Positions 1 through 7,243 of a stretch of DNA of 14,004 nt are shown here, piece by piece. Below the pieces are notes generated by a model. That model was given only the letters and a program-made list of their open reading frames with translations. It did not search any database and had not been told where the DNA came from. Each line of letters opens with the position of its first letter. Position 1 is the stretch's first letter. The stretch covers positions 1-14,004 of the forward strand of contig CAYRYP010000037.1 in assembly GCA_964428485.1 (NCBI GenBank). Reading direction: 5' to 3'. This stretch comes from CAZPAN01 sp964428485. Lineage in GTDB: Bacteria > Actinomycetota > Coriobacteriia > Coriobacteriales > CADBOM01. A program made the translations under genes and the position numbers.

Positions 1-697
1 AGCGGCTGAAGTTCTGCACGGAGATCACATCGCCCCCGCGCAGCACGATGTTCGGGTTGATGTCGTGCTGCCTGCAGCATCTCAGGAAGTTGTGGTAGAG
101 CTTGAAGTGCTCGTTGACGATGGCGATGCGCTGCCCTTCGAGATCCTTCAGCTCTAAGACCTCCCTCTTCGAGAGCGAGTTAGACTTGTTGACCATTGCG
201 ACAACCTCGTGTCGCTCGTACTCGTAGGTCTCGAAGTACTGGGGGTCGTTGGGGCCGATGCAAAAGCCGAGATCGGCGTCGCCATTGCGTATCGCATCTT
301 CGCACTCGGCATCTCGCATCTCCAGGATCTTCAGCTCGATGTCCGGGTGTTCCCGTTCGAACCCGATTAGCAGCTCGTCCACGATTCGGGGGTAGATCCC
401 ATACGATGACGCAATGGTGACCATATGCGAGACATCGTTCTTGATACGCTCGAGCGCGATCTCCATCTTATCTAGCTCGCCGATCACATTGCGTGCGTGC
501 GACCTGACGCAAACTCCCACCTTAGTCAGCTCGAGGGAGTCGCCTTCCCTGTAGAAGAGGGGCCCTGCAGTCTCCATCTCCAGTTTCTTTATAGACTTGC
601 GCAACGCCTGCTGGGTGATGTAGAGCTTGTTCGCGGCTGACAGATAATTCTTGTCGGCGCATAGCTGTAGAAAATATCTGAGCTGCTGTGTATCCAT
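1..697 (-). CDS. LysR-type transcriptional regulator (partial, C-terminus beyond window edge)
   Basis: The frame reads leftward from an ATG at 697-695 and leaves the window after 232 codons, so roughly the last 60-80 residues of a normal ~300-residue LysR protein are missing. The N-terminus has the classic LysR winged helix-turn-helix: MDTQQLRYFLQLC, then LSAANKLYITQQALRKSIKK and PLFYRE, within residues 1-65. A linker helix follows, and the periplasmic-binding-like effector domain starts near VTIASSYGIYPRIVDELL (about residue 92) with the typical DADLGF strand. Such proteins bind DNA as tetramers and switch a divergent operon on when a small ligand binds; the gene is divergent from the hydrolase-transporter-SDR set, so it probably controls that set and itself. 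The ribosome binding site is weak (GGAAAAGGTG just upstream). Family certain; ligand unknown. Confidence 0.93.
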   Translation of the reverse strand, partial: MDTQQLRYFLQLCADKNYLSAANKLYITQQALRKSIKKLEMETAGPLFYREGDSLELTKVGVCVRSHARNVIGELDKMEIALERIKNDVSHMVTIASSYGIYPRIVDELLIGFEREHPDIELKILEMRDAECEDAIRNGDADLGFCIGPNDPQYFETYEYERHEVVAMVNKSNSLSKREVLELKDLEGQRIAIVNEHFKLYHNFLRCCRQHDINPNIVLRGGDVISVQNFSR

Positions 698-771
698 ACC
701 CACACCTTTTCCAGATCAAAAACACACAGATGCACAGGACATACGAGGTCAGATAAGTTTGCGGACATCCC

Positions 772-799
772 GCTTTGTGCTGACCGAACAACACAAAGC
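772..799. promoter_or_regulatory. Inverted repeat, possible LysR autoregulatory site
   Basis: GCTTTGTG at 772-779 and its exact reverse complement CACAAAGC at 792-799 are separated by 12 bases. It lies about 75 bases upstream of the LysR start codon, a usual place for autoregulation. Function is inference. Confidence 0.4.
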
Positions 800-854
800 T
801 AATCAAATGTTATCCAAGACAGAAAATAAAAGCGTAAGCAAAACACACAAAGGA

Positions 855-868
855 GTAGTGCGCACTAC
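855..868. promoter_or_regulatory. Perfect 14-bp palindrome, candidate operator
   Basis: GTAGTGCGCACTAC is identical to its reverse complement. With equal base use about 0.03 such sites are expected in a spacer of this length, so chance is unlikely. It lies in the middle of the divergent control region and could bind a symmetric dimeric regulator. Confidence 0.45.
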
Positions 869-1033
869 ATCAGATTACATCGAAGATCACCTGCCGCCAA
901 CATCAAATGCTTTGTTCACATCCACAAATTTGAAGCATAAATTCGTGTGAAATCGAAAAACCACGCATAAAAACAGCCCGGACTCTCAGTTGTCTTTCTC
1001 ATTTCTAAGAATATGAACCGTTCGGTTTTCTGT

Positions 1034-1049
1034 TCAAACTCTTGTTTGA
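1034..1049. promoter_or_regulatory. Interrupted palindrome TCAAAC-N4-GTTTGA, candidate LysR-type operator
   Basis: Six-base arms with a four-base spacer (TCTT) form a dyad of the size typical of LysR recognition sites. It lies about 160 bases before the hydrolase start. A second dyad, AACCG-TT-CGGTT, sits just upstream at 1016-1027. The 8-mer CTGTTCAA overlapping the left arm (1030-1037) also occurs inverted next to the promoter-like sequence ahead of the OYE gene (11693-11700). Confidence 0.35.
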
Positions 1050-1107
1050 TTTACAACATCTTTGAAGTGACTAAAAATCTCTAATAGGGCTAGTTCGTCC
1101 ACAAATT

Positions 1108-1162
1108 CGCCGTGAACGGCGTCAAATCTGGATATTTCATGAAGTTTTTTTGAAATATTTCA
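1108..1162. promoter_or_regulatory. Cluster of three palindromes ahead of the hydrolase gene
   Basis: CGCCGT-GA-ACGGCG (1108-1121), TTCATGAA (1136-1143) and the perfect 12-mer TGAAATATTTCA (1151-1162) lie within 55 bases and end about 50 bases before the start codon. They may fall in the leader transcript or overlap the operon promoter; either way they are candidates for regulator binding. Confidence 0.35.
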
Positions 1163-1210
1163 GATAGGCGACTTGGGTGGGCAGTGGGCGATCGATGAAA
1201 GGAGGAGGAT

Positions 1211-2101
1211 ATGTCCTATTCGAACACTCCAATGGAGGTCCGTATCCAGTCACATGGGAAGGGCAAACTACAGACCATGACTTGCCTTTCCGATGACTAT
1301 GGATTCGCAGTCATGTCCTGCGTTGTGTTGGGGGAGAAGGAGTGCCTGGTCATCGATACCCAGTGGAACCGCGCCAACGCCCACAGGGTCGTCGCTGAGA
1401 TTATCAGCACCGGCCGCGAGCTTACTCAGATCGTGCTGTCGCATGCCCATCCGGATCATTACTTCGGAACCGAGGTCTTCCTGCAGGCCTTCCCGAATGC
1501 CAAGGTCTATGCGATGCCCGACGATATCCCCACCATTCAGAGCGAGATCGCCGGAAAGCGCGACTACTGGATCGACCAGCCTGGAATGGGCAAGTGGAAC
1601 GTCGCCATGAGCGATGACATCCCGATGATTCCGCTCGAGCAGGATTCCCTCTACGTCGAGGGCGAGGAGGTCCGCATCTACCAGCATGTTTGGGGCGACC
1701 TCAAGTACAACACCATGGCTTGGATCCCTTCGATCAAGACCCTCTACGGCTCCGACATCCTGTTTAGCAACACCCATCCGTTCACCTGCGAGGTTTCCGC
1801 TAAGGGCCGCGCCAAGTGGATCAAGGATCTCGATCGCTTCCAGGCCTACGACGCCGACGTCGTCATCCCCGGCCATTCGAAGTTCTTCGAGCCCTACGAC
1901 GGACGCTCCTTTGATTTCACTCGTGACTACCTGATCGCTACCGAGGAGGAGATCGCGAACACCAGCTCCGAGGCTGAGTTCTACTACAACATGTCCATGC
2001 GCTTCCCGGATGCTCTTCTTCTCCGTTCCAACGAGATGAACTCTGCGGTCTTTAAGGGTGGCCGCGAGTGGTACTTCTCCGACGAGGAGGATGAGGAGTA
2101 A
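1211..2101 (+). CDS. Metallo-beta-lactamase-fold hydrolase
   Basis: The 296-residue protein has the complete metal-ligand set of the MBL superfamily: SHAHPDHYFG gives H78, H80, D82 and H83; H159 sits in HVWGDL (equivalent to the usual GHTxGD strand); D182 in YGSDILF; and H222 in VIPGHSKFF. All seven ligands of a dinuclear zinc (or iron) site are therefore present. Members hydrolyse lactones, thioesters, esters, beta-lactams or sulfates, so the substrate is open. There is no signal peptide, so it should act in the cytosol. The start is fixed by a strong AAAGGAGG at 1198-1205, five bases before ATG. The last residues (SDEEDEE) form an unusual acidic tail. It is first in the unit with the MFS transporter (81-base gap) and SDR, suggesting a role in converting an imported compound. 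Confidence 0.9.
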   Translation: MSYSNTPMEVRIQSHGKGKLQTMTCLSDDYGFAVMSCVVLGEKECLVIDTQWNRANAHRVVAEIISTGRELTQIVLSHAHPDHYFGTEVFLQAFPNAKVYAMPDDIPTIQSEIAGKRDYWIDQPGMGKWNVAMSDDIPMIPLEQDSLYVEGEEVRIYQHVWGDLKYNTMAWIPSIKTLYGSDILFSNTHPFTCEVSAKGRAKWIKDLDRFQAYDADVVIPGHSKFFEPYDGRSFDFTRDYLIATEEEIANTSSEAEFYYNMSMRFPDALLLRSNEMNSAVFKGGREWYFSDEEDEE

Positions 2102-2123
2102 TCATCTTTTAGTCCTGCTGCGG

Positions 2124-2138
2124 CAGGACGAGGAACTT
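2124..2138 (+). repeat. 15-base exact copy of a stretch inside the SDR gene
   Basis: CAGGACGAGGAACTT occurs here, in the spacer between hydrolase and transporter genes, and again at 3334-3348 inside the SDR coding sequence, in the same orientation. Adjacent bases allow a small hairpin (GGAAC-TTC-GTTCC, 2132-2144). It may be a remnant of local duplication or chance. Confidence 0.4.
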
Positions 2139-2171
2139 CGTTCCGCCCAGATTTGAATGCAACTGTAAATG

Positions 2172-2176
2172 GGAGG
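2172..2176 (+). promoter_or_regulatory. Ribosome binding site deciding the MFS start
   Basis: GGAGG lies six bases before the ATG at 2183. An in-frame TTG ten codons earlier (2153) has no such site, so 2183 is chosen as the start. Confidence 0.75.
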
Positions 2177-2182
2177 AATCCA

Positions 2183-2911
2183 ATGAATGCAACCCCAGAT
2201 ATTTATAAGAACCCCATGGGGCTCTCCAAGGGTATGGAGTGGGCGCTAGTTATTACCCTCTTCCTCACCTTTGGATTCGTTATGTTTGACAGGTTCGCTC
2301 TCACGAACATGTCGACCTTCGTCATGGCAGACTTGAACATCGACCTCGCTCAGTTGGGCCTGATCTCCACCTCGTTCGCGGTTGCGTGNNNNNNNNNNNN
2401 NNNNNNNNNNNNNNNNNNNNNNNNNNNNNNNNNNNNNNNNNNNNNNNNNNNNNNNNNNNNNNNNNNNNNNNNNNNNNNNNNNNNNNNNGCTGTGCTCCCG
2501 AGAATCTCGGACATCATCGGTCGCCGCTATGCTCTTACCATCGGCTGTATTCTCACTCTATGCGCTCCGCTCGGTATGATCTACTGCGACAGCTACATCG
2601 GCCTGCTGGTCCTCTGCTTCATCGGTTGGGCATGCGGTGCCGTTTCCGGAATGTTCCAGTCCACCGTCCCCAGTGAGTCGGTTGACCGCAGATACTCCAC
2701 CACTGCCATCGGTTTGGTCCAGGCCATCGGTGAGCTCCTTGGTGGAGGTCTCGGCGCCACTCTCTGCGGAATCATCTGCAACACCTATGGCACCTCCGTC
2801 GGCTTCATCACCTGCGCGATCTCGATCCTCATCGTTATCCCGCTGGCCCTCGCTGCCAAGGAGACTGCTCCCGCTGTTGTCGCCAAGAAGGCCGCCAAGG
2901 CTGGCAACTAG
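2183..2911 (+). CDS. MFS transporter, anion:cation symporter type (interrupted by assembly gap)
   Basis: Before the gap the protein shows TM1 (about residues 19-40) with the FDRFALTNMS element, matching the DRxN motif of the anion:cation symporter group, then the start of TM2. After the gap it has the loop SDIIGRR, then four membrane segments, including VPSESVDRRYSTTAIGLVQA and GELLGGGLGA, which fit TM9 to TM12. The MFS norm is about 400-450 residues and only about 210 are visible here, so TM2-TM8 are hidden: the 100 N are a placeholder for an unknown length, probably near 600 bases. It likely imports an organic acid or similar compound for the neighbouring enzymes. The C-terminus (AAKETAPAVVAKKAAKAGN) is basic and cytosolic. 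The reading frame continuing through the gap is coincidental. Confidence 0.85.
   Translation: MNATPDIYKNPMGLSKGMEWALVITLFLTFGFVMFDRFALTNMSTFVMADLNIDLAQLGLISTSFAVAXXXXXXXXXXXXXXXXXXXXXXXXXXXXXXXXXXAVLPRISDIIGRRYALTIGCILTLCAPLGMIYCDSYIGLLVLCFIGWACGAVSGMFQSTVPSESVDRRYSTTAIGLVQAIGELLGGGLGATLCGIICNTYGTSVGFITCAISILIVIPLALAAKETAPAVVAKKAAKAGN
2389..2488. other. Assembly gap of 100 N
   Basis: Exactly 100 undetermined bases lie inside the MFS gene. The round number indicates a conventional scaffold placeholder, not a measured length. The order of the two contigs is supported because the flanks look like the N- and C-terminal parts of one MFS protein. Confidence 0.97.
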
Positions 2912-2937
2912 ACTCAACAGACTTGGAGATAGGGATT

Positions 2938-2949
2938 GGATGGCCATCC
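2938..2949. promoter_or_regulatory. Perfect 12-bp palindrome in the MFS-SDR spacer
   Basis: GGATGGCCATCC is identical to its reverse complement. It lies 26 bases after the transporter stop and about 50 before the SDR start. It could be a processing hairpin or a protein site; there is no T-run, so it is not a good terminator. Confidence 0.3.
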
Positions 2950-2950
2950 T

Positions 2951-2963
2951 TCCGGTTGCTCTG
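2951..2963 (+). repeat. 13-base exact copy of a second stretch inside the SDR gene
   Basis: TCCGGTTGCTCTG in this spacer is repeated at 3301-3313 inside the SDR coding sequence, only 20 bases from the segment matched by the copy at 2124-2138. Same orientation. Confidence 0.35.
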
Positions 2964-3000
2964 ATGCAAAGCGGATAGCCTAATAGAGAAGGGAAATGTC

Positions 3001-3795
3001 ATGATTCCATCCATTACTTCTATGGAGAACGCCTTCAGACTCGATGGTCAGAACGCGATCGTCACCGGGGGCAATCGTGGCCTGGGTCTGGCCATCTGCC
3101 AGGCTTTCGCCCAGCAGGGTGCCAACGTGGCCATCCTCTGCCGCGACATGAACAAGGCCACCGAGGCTCTCGAGGATCTCAAGCAGTACGGAGGCAAGTA
3201 CGAGGCCTTTTCCTGCGACGTCACCGATATGCCCAGCATCCGCAAGGCCGTCGCCGATGTCTACGACTCCTTCGGAAACATCGACATCCTCGTCAACAAC
3301 TCCGGTTGCTCTGCTACCGGTGAGTTCCTGGATCAGGACGAGGAACTTTCCACCTGGTTTAGTGTTGTCGATGTCGACCTCAACGGCACCGCCCGCATGA
3401 CCTATGAGGTTGGCAAGCGCATGCGCGACGCCGGCAAGGGAGGCTGCATGATCAACGTCACCTCCAATGCTGCGTTCATGGTCAATCACACCCAGGCGAT
3501 GTCTTGGTATAGCTCGTCTAAGGCCGGCGCGACCCACTTCACCAACTGCATGGCCTCTGAGCTCGCCAAGTACGACATCCGTGTCAACGCGATCGCTCCC
3601 GGATTCACCAACACCGAGCTGTCGCGTCACATCCCCGCCGACATGATGGGGTACATCAATAAGCAGACCCTCGCTGGCCGCTTCGGCGAACCCATCGAGG
3701 TTGGCGCGCTCGCCGTCTACCTGGCTTCCCCGGCTGCCGCCCAGATCACCGGACACTGCGTGGTCATCGACGGCGGGTACATGATCCGCTGCTAA
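3001..3795 (+). CDS. Short-chain dehydrogenase/reductase (classical SDR)
   Basis: The 264-residue protein is a classical SDR. The cofactor motif TGGNRGLG is at residues 22-29, D73 (CDVTD) contacts the adenine, NNSG is at 99-102 (usually NNAG), and the catalytic tetrad is N128 (DLNG), S155, Y170 and K174 (YSSSK). R48 after the second strand favours NADP(H) over NAD(H); this is inference. The C-terminus (GHCVVIDGGY) is typical. Closest style is the gluconate 5-dehydrogenase / 3-oxoacyl-ACP reductase / hydroxysteroid dehydrogenase group, so it oxidises an alcohol or reduces a ketone in the cytosol. AAGGG at 2989-2993 lies seven bases before the ATG; a second in-frame ATG at codon 8 is possible. 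It is third in the unit, 89 bases after the transporter, and ends before a strong hairpin. Substrate unknown. Confidence 0.93.
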   Translation: MIPSITSMENAFRLDGQNAIVTGGNRGLGLAICQAFAQQGANVAILCRDMNKATEALEDLKQYGGKYEAFSCDVTDMPSIRKAVADVYDSFGNIDILVNNSGCSATGEFLDQDEELSTWFSVVDVDLNGTARMTYEVGKRMRDAGKGGCMINVTSNAAFMVNHTQAMSWYSSSKAGATHFTNCMASELAKYDIRVNAIAPGFTNTELSRHIPADMMGYINKQTLAGRFGEPIEVGALAVYLASPAAAQITGHCVVIDGGYMIRC

Positions 3796-3823
3796 TTCGC
3801 GGCTAGGTATATTCGGCGCGAGC

Positions 3824-3901
3824 GCTCGGCCCGCACCACACTCGAAAGGGTGGTTGGAACGCTGAAAAGCGATTCCAACCACCCTTTGACGTGTGCCGAG
3901 C
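3824..3901. terminator. Bidirectional terminator hairpin between convergent genes
   Basis: A perfect 15-bp stem (3845-3859 with 3873-3887; left arm AAAGGGTGGTTGGAA) is capped by a further four pairs (CGCT/AGCG) and a GAAA tetraloop at 3864-3867, with one bulged A at 3872. An outer pairing GCTCGGC (3824-3830) with GCCGAGC (3895-3901) may enclose it. The AAA/TTT ends give a short U-tract in either direction. It sits where the rightward SDR unit and the leftward permease gene converge, which fits a shared terminator. Confidence 0.75.
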
Positions 3902-3939
3902 ATGGCACGTTTTCTAATGGGTGAAAGTCCCTAGCGCGC

Positions 3940-6900
3940 CTACTCCACAGACTTTAGGCTCTCCACCATCGATATACGCACCAGCTTGTAGCGCATGCCA
4001 ATCGTGATGATGACGGTAAATACTATCGCAAGCAGGAAGGAGTACAGGAAGCTCGTAAGATGGATGCTGCGTCCGAACATCACGGCGTCCACCTCCACCG
4101 TCGTCACGACGAAGTTCTCCAGCAGCACCCCGATGAGCAGACCTATGATCGCGCCTATCAGCGACAGGATGAAGATCTCGCGGAATATGTAGAGTGTGTA
4201 CTCGGTGTTTGTGAACCCGAGCACCTTGAGCGTGGCGATCTCGCGCTGGCGCTCTGCGATGTTGATATTCGTGAGGTTGTAGAGCACGACAAAGGCTAGC
4301 GCCGCCGCGGCTAGTATCAGAACCACGACAACCGAGTCTACGCTCGACAGAGCCTCGCGGTAGTACTTGATTGCCTCGTCCACGTAGCTCGCCGTGCTTA
4401 CCCCGTCTATGGCCAGGATGTCGTCAGAGAGGTCCATGCGGTCGGACTGGCCGTCCACCGTGTTCATGATCACGGTGTTGAACGTACAGGTCTCGCCGAA
4501 GGTCTCCTCGTAAAGCGACGGGTACAGATAGACGTACGCGTCGACGTAGTTCTCCATGATGCCGCCGACTGTGACGGTATATCCGTCTCCCACGGCGTTT
4601 CCGACCGTGTCCTCCTCGTAGATGATCATCTGGTCGCCGACACTTAGACCGAATTTGCTGGCCAGTTTCTCCGTTATTACCACGGAATCCGACTCGAGCG
4701 CGATGGATTCCTTTGTGATGCGGTCGCGCATCATGATGTAGTTTCCGAAGTCGTCGCCCTCGAACGGGGCTTCCAAGTTCACTCTCTGCTGGGTGTCTTC
4801 TCCGTCGGAGACAACCATGTTTTCCGAGTGGAGCAACTCGTAGTTCTCTATGCGCTCATCCTCGTCGAGGATCTGGAAGAGCGATTGCAGGTCGGAGTCG
4901 GATATGTCGTCATCCAGCGTGACGGTAAAGTTGTAGCGCACCACGCAGTCTTCGTTTTCGTACTGCTTGTTAATGATGTCGTTGATGGAATCTTGCAGAC
5001 CGAATCCCGTGAGCAGAAGCGCCGTGCAACCCGCAATCCCGATGATCGCCATAAAGAAGCGCTTCTTGTAGCGGAAGATGTTTCGTGCCGTGACCTTCCA
5101 GGAAAACGACATTCTCTTCCAGATGGGCTTGATGCGCTCGAGGAAGATGCGCTGCCCAGCCTTTGGGACGCGCGGCAGCATGAGATACGCGGGCTTCTCC
5201 CGCAGAGACGACGCGGCGGCCCAAAGAGTCGCCAGGAGCGTGATGCCTATGCCCAGGGTCGCCGACAGGAGTGCGAGTGGCACGTCGATCGGGGTGGGGG
5301 TGGCCGGCACGATGTAGACGATCGAGTAGGCCGACATGATGAACTTGGGAAGCAGCTGCGTTAGCGTCAGTATCCCTACAACGGAGCCTATGCCGCTTGC
5401 AAGCAGCGCGTAGATCAAGTACTTGGCGATGATGGTGCCGTTGGAGTAACCGAGCGCCTTGTAGGTTCCGATCAGGATGCGTTCCTCGTCGACCATCCTG
5501 GTCATCGTGGTGAGGGAGACGAGCGCCGCAACCAAGAAGAACACCGCCGGGAACACCTGCGCGATATGGTCGATCCTCACGGCGTCGGATCCGTAGGTTT
5601 CTACACCGTAGTTCTTGTGGTTGTCGAGCACGTATATCTCGGGGCTCTCTATCGAGTCGATCTCGGCCTGCGCGTCGTTGATCTGCGCCTGGGCGTCCTC
5701 GAGTTGTGCCAGCGCGTCGTCTCGCTGAGCAATGTACTCCGCGTAACCGCTCTCGTACTCCGACAGGCCGCTCTCATATTCCAGCAGTCCGCTCTGGTAG
5801 TCGGAGATGCCGGATTCAAGCAGCTGTTGGGAGGCTTCAAGCGCCGCAAGCCCAGCACGGTACTGCTCCCAGCCCTCGTCTATCTGCTGCTGCGACTCGC
5901 TCAGCTGGTCAGCCGTCGCGTCCAGCTGCGTCTGTGCCTGGGTGAAGGTGGCGTCCGCCGCAGCCCTTTGCGTGTCGATCTCGGCCTGCGCGGCAGCGAT
6001 CATCGCCTGGCCCTGCTCGTCGTTGGGGTCTACGGTGGCTGCCCACTCATCTAGCTGCGCCTGCGCCTGGTCGAGCTCGGCGTAGACCGCAACCTTTTGA
6101 GCCTCCAGCTCTGCAACCCCAGATTCGTATTGGGCCCATCCTTCGTCGATCTGCTCCTGGGACTCCTCTAGAGTCTGTCTTGTGGATTCCAGCTGTGCCT
6201 CGGCGCTGGCGATCTGTGCGCGCCCGGATTCGATCTCCGCCAGGGCGTCCTCTAGTTGCGCCGCAGCGGATCGGAGCACTGCCCATGCGGAGTCGAGCTC
6301 TGCTTGCGCCTCATCGAGCTGGGCTAAGGCATCGGCCCGCTCGGTCTCGAAGGTCACTGTCTCCTCGTCTAGGGTCGCCTGGGCCTCAGCTTTCAAGCGC
6401 TCGAGCCTGTTTAAGGCGATCTCGTCCGCCTGCGCGAGGATCCTTTCCTCCACGGCGTCGACCAGTGCGTCGTAGGCGTCGCTGCCCGCGAGCTCCTCCC
6501 TCGCACCTTCGACTGTGATAAAAGCCCCGGTGTAGGGGAGATCTTCTGCGAAGTCGGAGTCGGCGATGATCATGAAGTCGTTTATCGTGCCGGTGCTCAG
6601 TGTGGTGCTCCCCAGGCTCGAGGAGTTCACGTAGTACGACATCCTGGCAAAGCCCGTCACGGTGTACTCGGTCGTGCTGAACGAGTCCTCCAGATCACTT
6701 CCGTCGGAGAGCTCCACGAACGTCACGGTGTCGCCGATCTCGATCTCGCTTTCTAGTACCGCATCGGCGCTCAGGAGGCACTCCCCGGGCTCGTCGGGCC
6801 AGGTTCCCTCCACGAGCAGCGGTCTGTTCATGTATTGCTCGTCGTCCGATATCGCATGAAGGCCGTCGGAGGTGTCGCTCGCCCTGGCTGCATCCATGTC

Positions 6901-7230
6901 AATGCCGTGTACCCTCACCGCATACTGAACGTTGTCGATTGTGGCCAATACGTCGAGTTCCCGCTCTCCGGATGCGGCTGAGACTCCCTCTATAGCGGCG
7001 AGTTCGGCGATGGACTCGTCGTCGAATCCCAAGGTGCTGACCACGCGTATGTCGCTGAGGTTGGTGGCGTCGTAGTACTCGTCGGCCGCCAGTTCCATGT
7101 CCGGGCCGCACATGCGAAGTCCGGAGTAGAACCCGGTGCCGAGGGCTGCGATGATGGCGATCGCCACGAAGCGCCCGATCGAGTGCCTTATCGATCTGAC
7201 TATGTCCTTGCGATAGGCGCTCCTTGCCAT
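3940..7230 (-). CDS. ABC transporter permease, FtsX/MacB type, with long coiled-coil domain
   Basis: The 1096-residue membrane protein has about eight hydrophobic segments: near 18-38, 557-577, 603-624, 651-673, 725-744, 966-990, 1018-1039 and 1058-1079. This is a doubled FtsX arrangement (1+3 and 1+3). Characteristic FtsX loops are present: DEERILIGTYKALGYSNGTI (581-600) and AERQREIATLKVLGF (992-1006). Between TM1 and TM2 lies a MacB-like domain (about 40-250), then a coiled coil of about 270 residues (260-528) rich in A, Q, E and L. The coil contains a duplicated unit (357-379 and 446-468, both with QIDEGW) and four exact seven-residue steps with SG at 473, 480, 487 and 494. Members use ATP energy for mechanical work on lipoproteins, peptides or envelope enzymes. 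It lies 13 bases after its ATPase; GGGAGG (7236-7241) precedes the ATG by five bases. Substrate unknown. Confidence 0.92.
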   Translation of the reverse strand: MARSAYRKDIVRSIRHSIGRFVAIAIIAALGTGFYSGLRMCGPDMELAADEYYDATNLSDIRVVSTLGFDDESIAELAAIEGVSAASGERELDVLATIDNVQYAVRVHGIDMDAARASDTSDGLHAISDDEQYMNRPLLVEGTWPDEPGECLLSADAVLESEIEIGDTVTFVELSDGSDLEDSFSTTEYTVTGFARMSYYVNSSSLGSTTLSTGTINDFMIIADSDFAEDLPYTGAFITVEGAREELAGSDAYDALVDAVEERILAQADEIALNRLERLKAEAQATLDEETVTFETERADALAQLDEAQAELDSAWAVLRSAAAQLEDALAEIESGRAQIASAEAQLESTRQTLEESQEQIDEGWAQYESGVAELEAQKVAVYAELDQAQAQLDEWAATVDPNDEQGQAMIAAAQAEIDTQRAAADATFTQAQTQLDATADQLSESQQQIDEGWEQYRAGLAALEASQQLLESGISDYQSGLLEYESGLSEYESGYAEYIAQRDDALAQLEDAQAQINDAQAEIDSIESPEIYVLDNHKNYGVETYGSDAVRIDHIAQVFPAVFFLVAALVSLTTMTRMVDEERILIGTYKALGYSNGTIIAKYLIYALLASGIGSVVGILTLTQLLPKFIMSAYSIVYIVPATPTPIDVPLALLSATLGIGITLLATLWAAASSLREKPAYLMLPRVPKAGQRIFLERIKPIWKRMSFSWKVTARNIFRYKKRFFMAIIGIAGCTALLLTGFGLQDSINDIINKQYENEDCVVRYNFTVTLDDDISDSDLQSLFQILDEDERIENYELLHSENMVVSDGEDTQQRVNLEAPFEGDDFGNYIMMRDRITKESIALESDSVVITEKLASKFGLSVGDQMIIYEEDTVGNAVGDGYTVTVGGIMENYVDAYVYLYPSLYEETFGETCTFNTVIMNTVDGQSDRMDLSDDILAIDGVSTASYVDEAIKYYREALSSVDSVVVVLILAAAALAFVVLYNLTNINIAERQREIATLKVLGFTNTEYTLYIFREIFILSLIGAIIGLLIGVLLENFVVTTVEVDAVMFGRSIHLTSFLYSFLLAIVFTVIITIGMRYKLVRISMVESLKSVE

Positions 7231-7243
7231 CAGGGCCTCCCGC

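Larger units (their letters stand above)
698..1210. promoter_or_regulatory. AT-rich divergent control region between LysR gene and hydrolase operon
   Basis: This 513-base spacer contains no convincing gene; short open frames here lack homology-like composition and good ribosome binding sites. It is clearly more AT-rich than its flanks and carries several inverted repeats: 772-799, 855-868, 1016-1027, 1034-1049, 1108-1121, 1136-1143 and 1151-1162. Its position between a LysR gene and a divergent operon is where LysR operators and both promoters are expected. I could not find a clean -35/-10 pair for either direction, so no promoter is placed. It is longer than most LysR divergent spacers, which suggests long leaders or several protein-binding sites. 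Confidence 0.6.

Noticed and set aside
651..950. Small rightward open frame of 99 codons in the divergent spacer
   Set aside because: It overlaps the start of the LysR gene and the palindromes, has no good ribosome binding site and no recognisable sequence.
2980..3903. Open frame of 307 codons on the minus strand opposite the SDR gene
   Set aside because: Shadow frame; it also runs through the terminator hairpin at 3845-3887.
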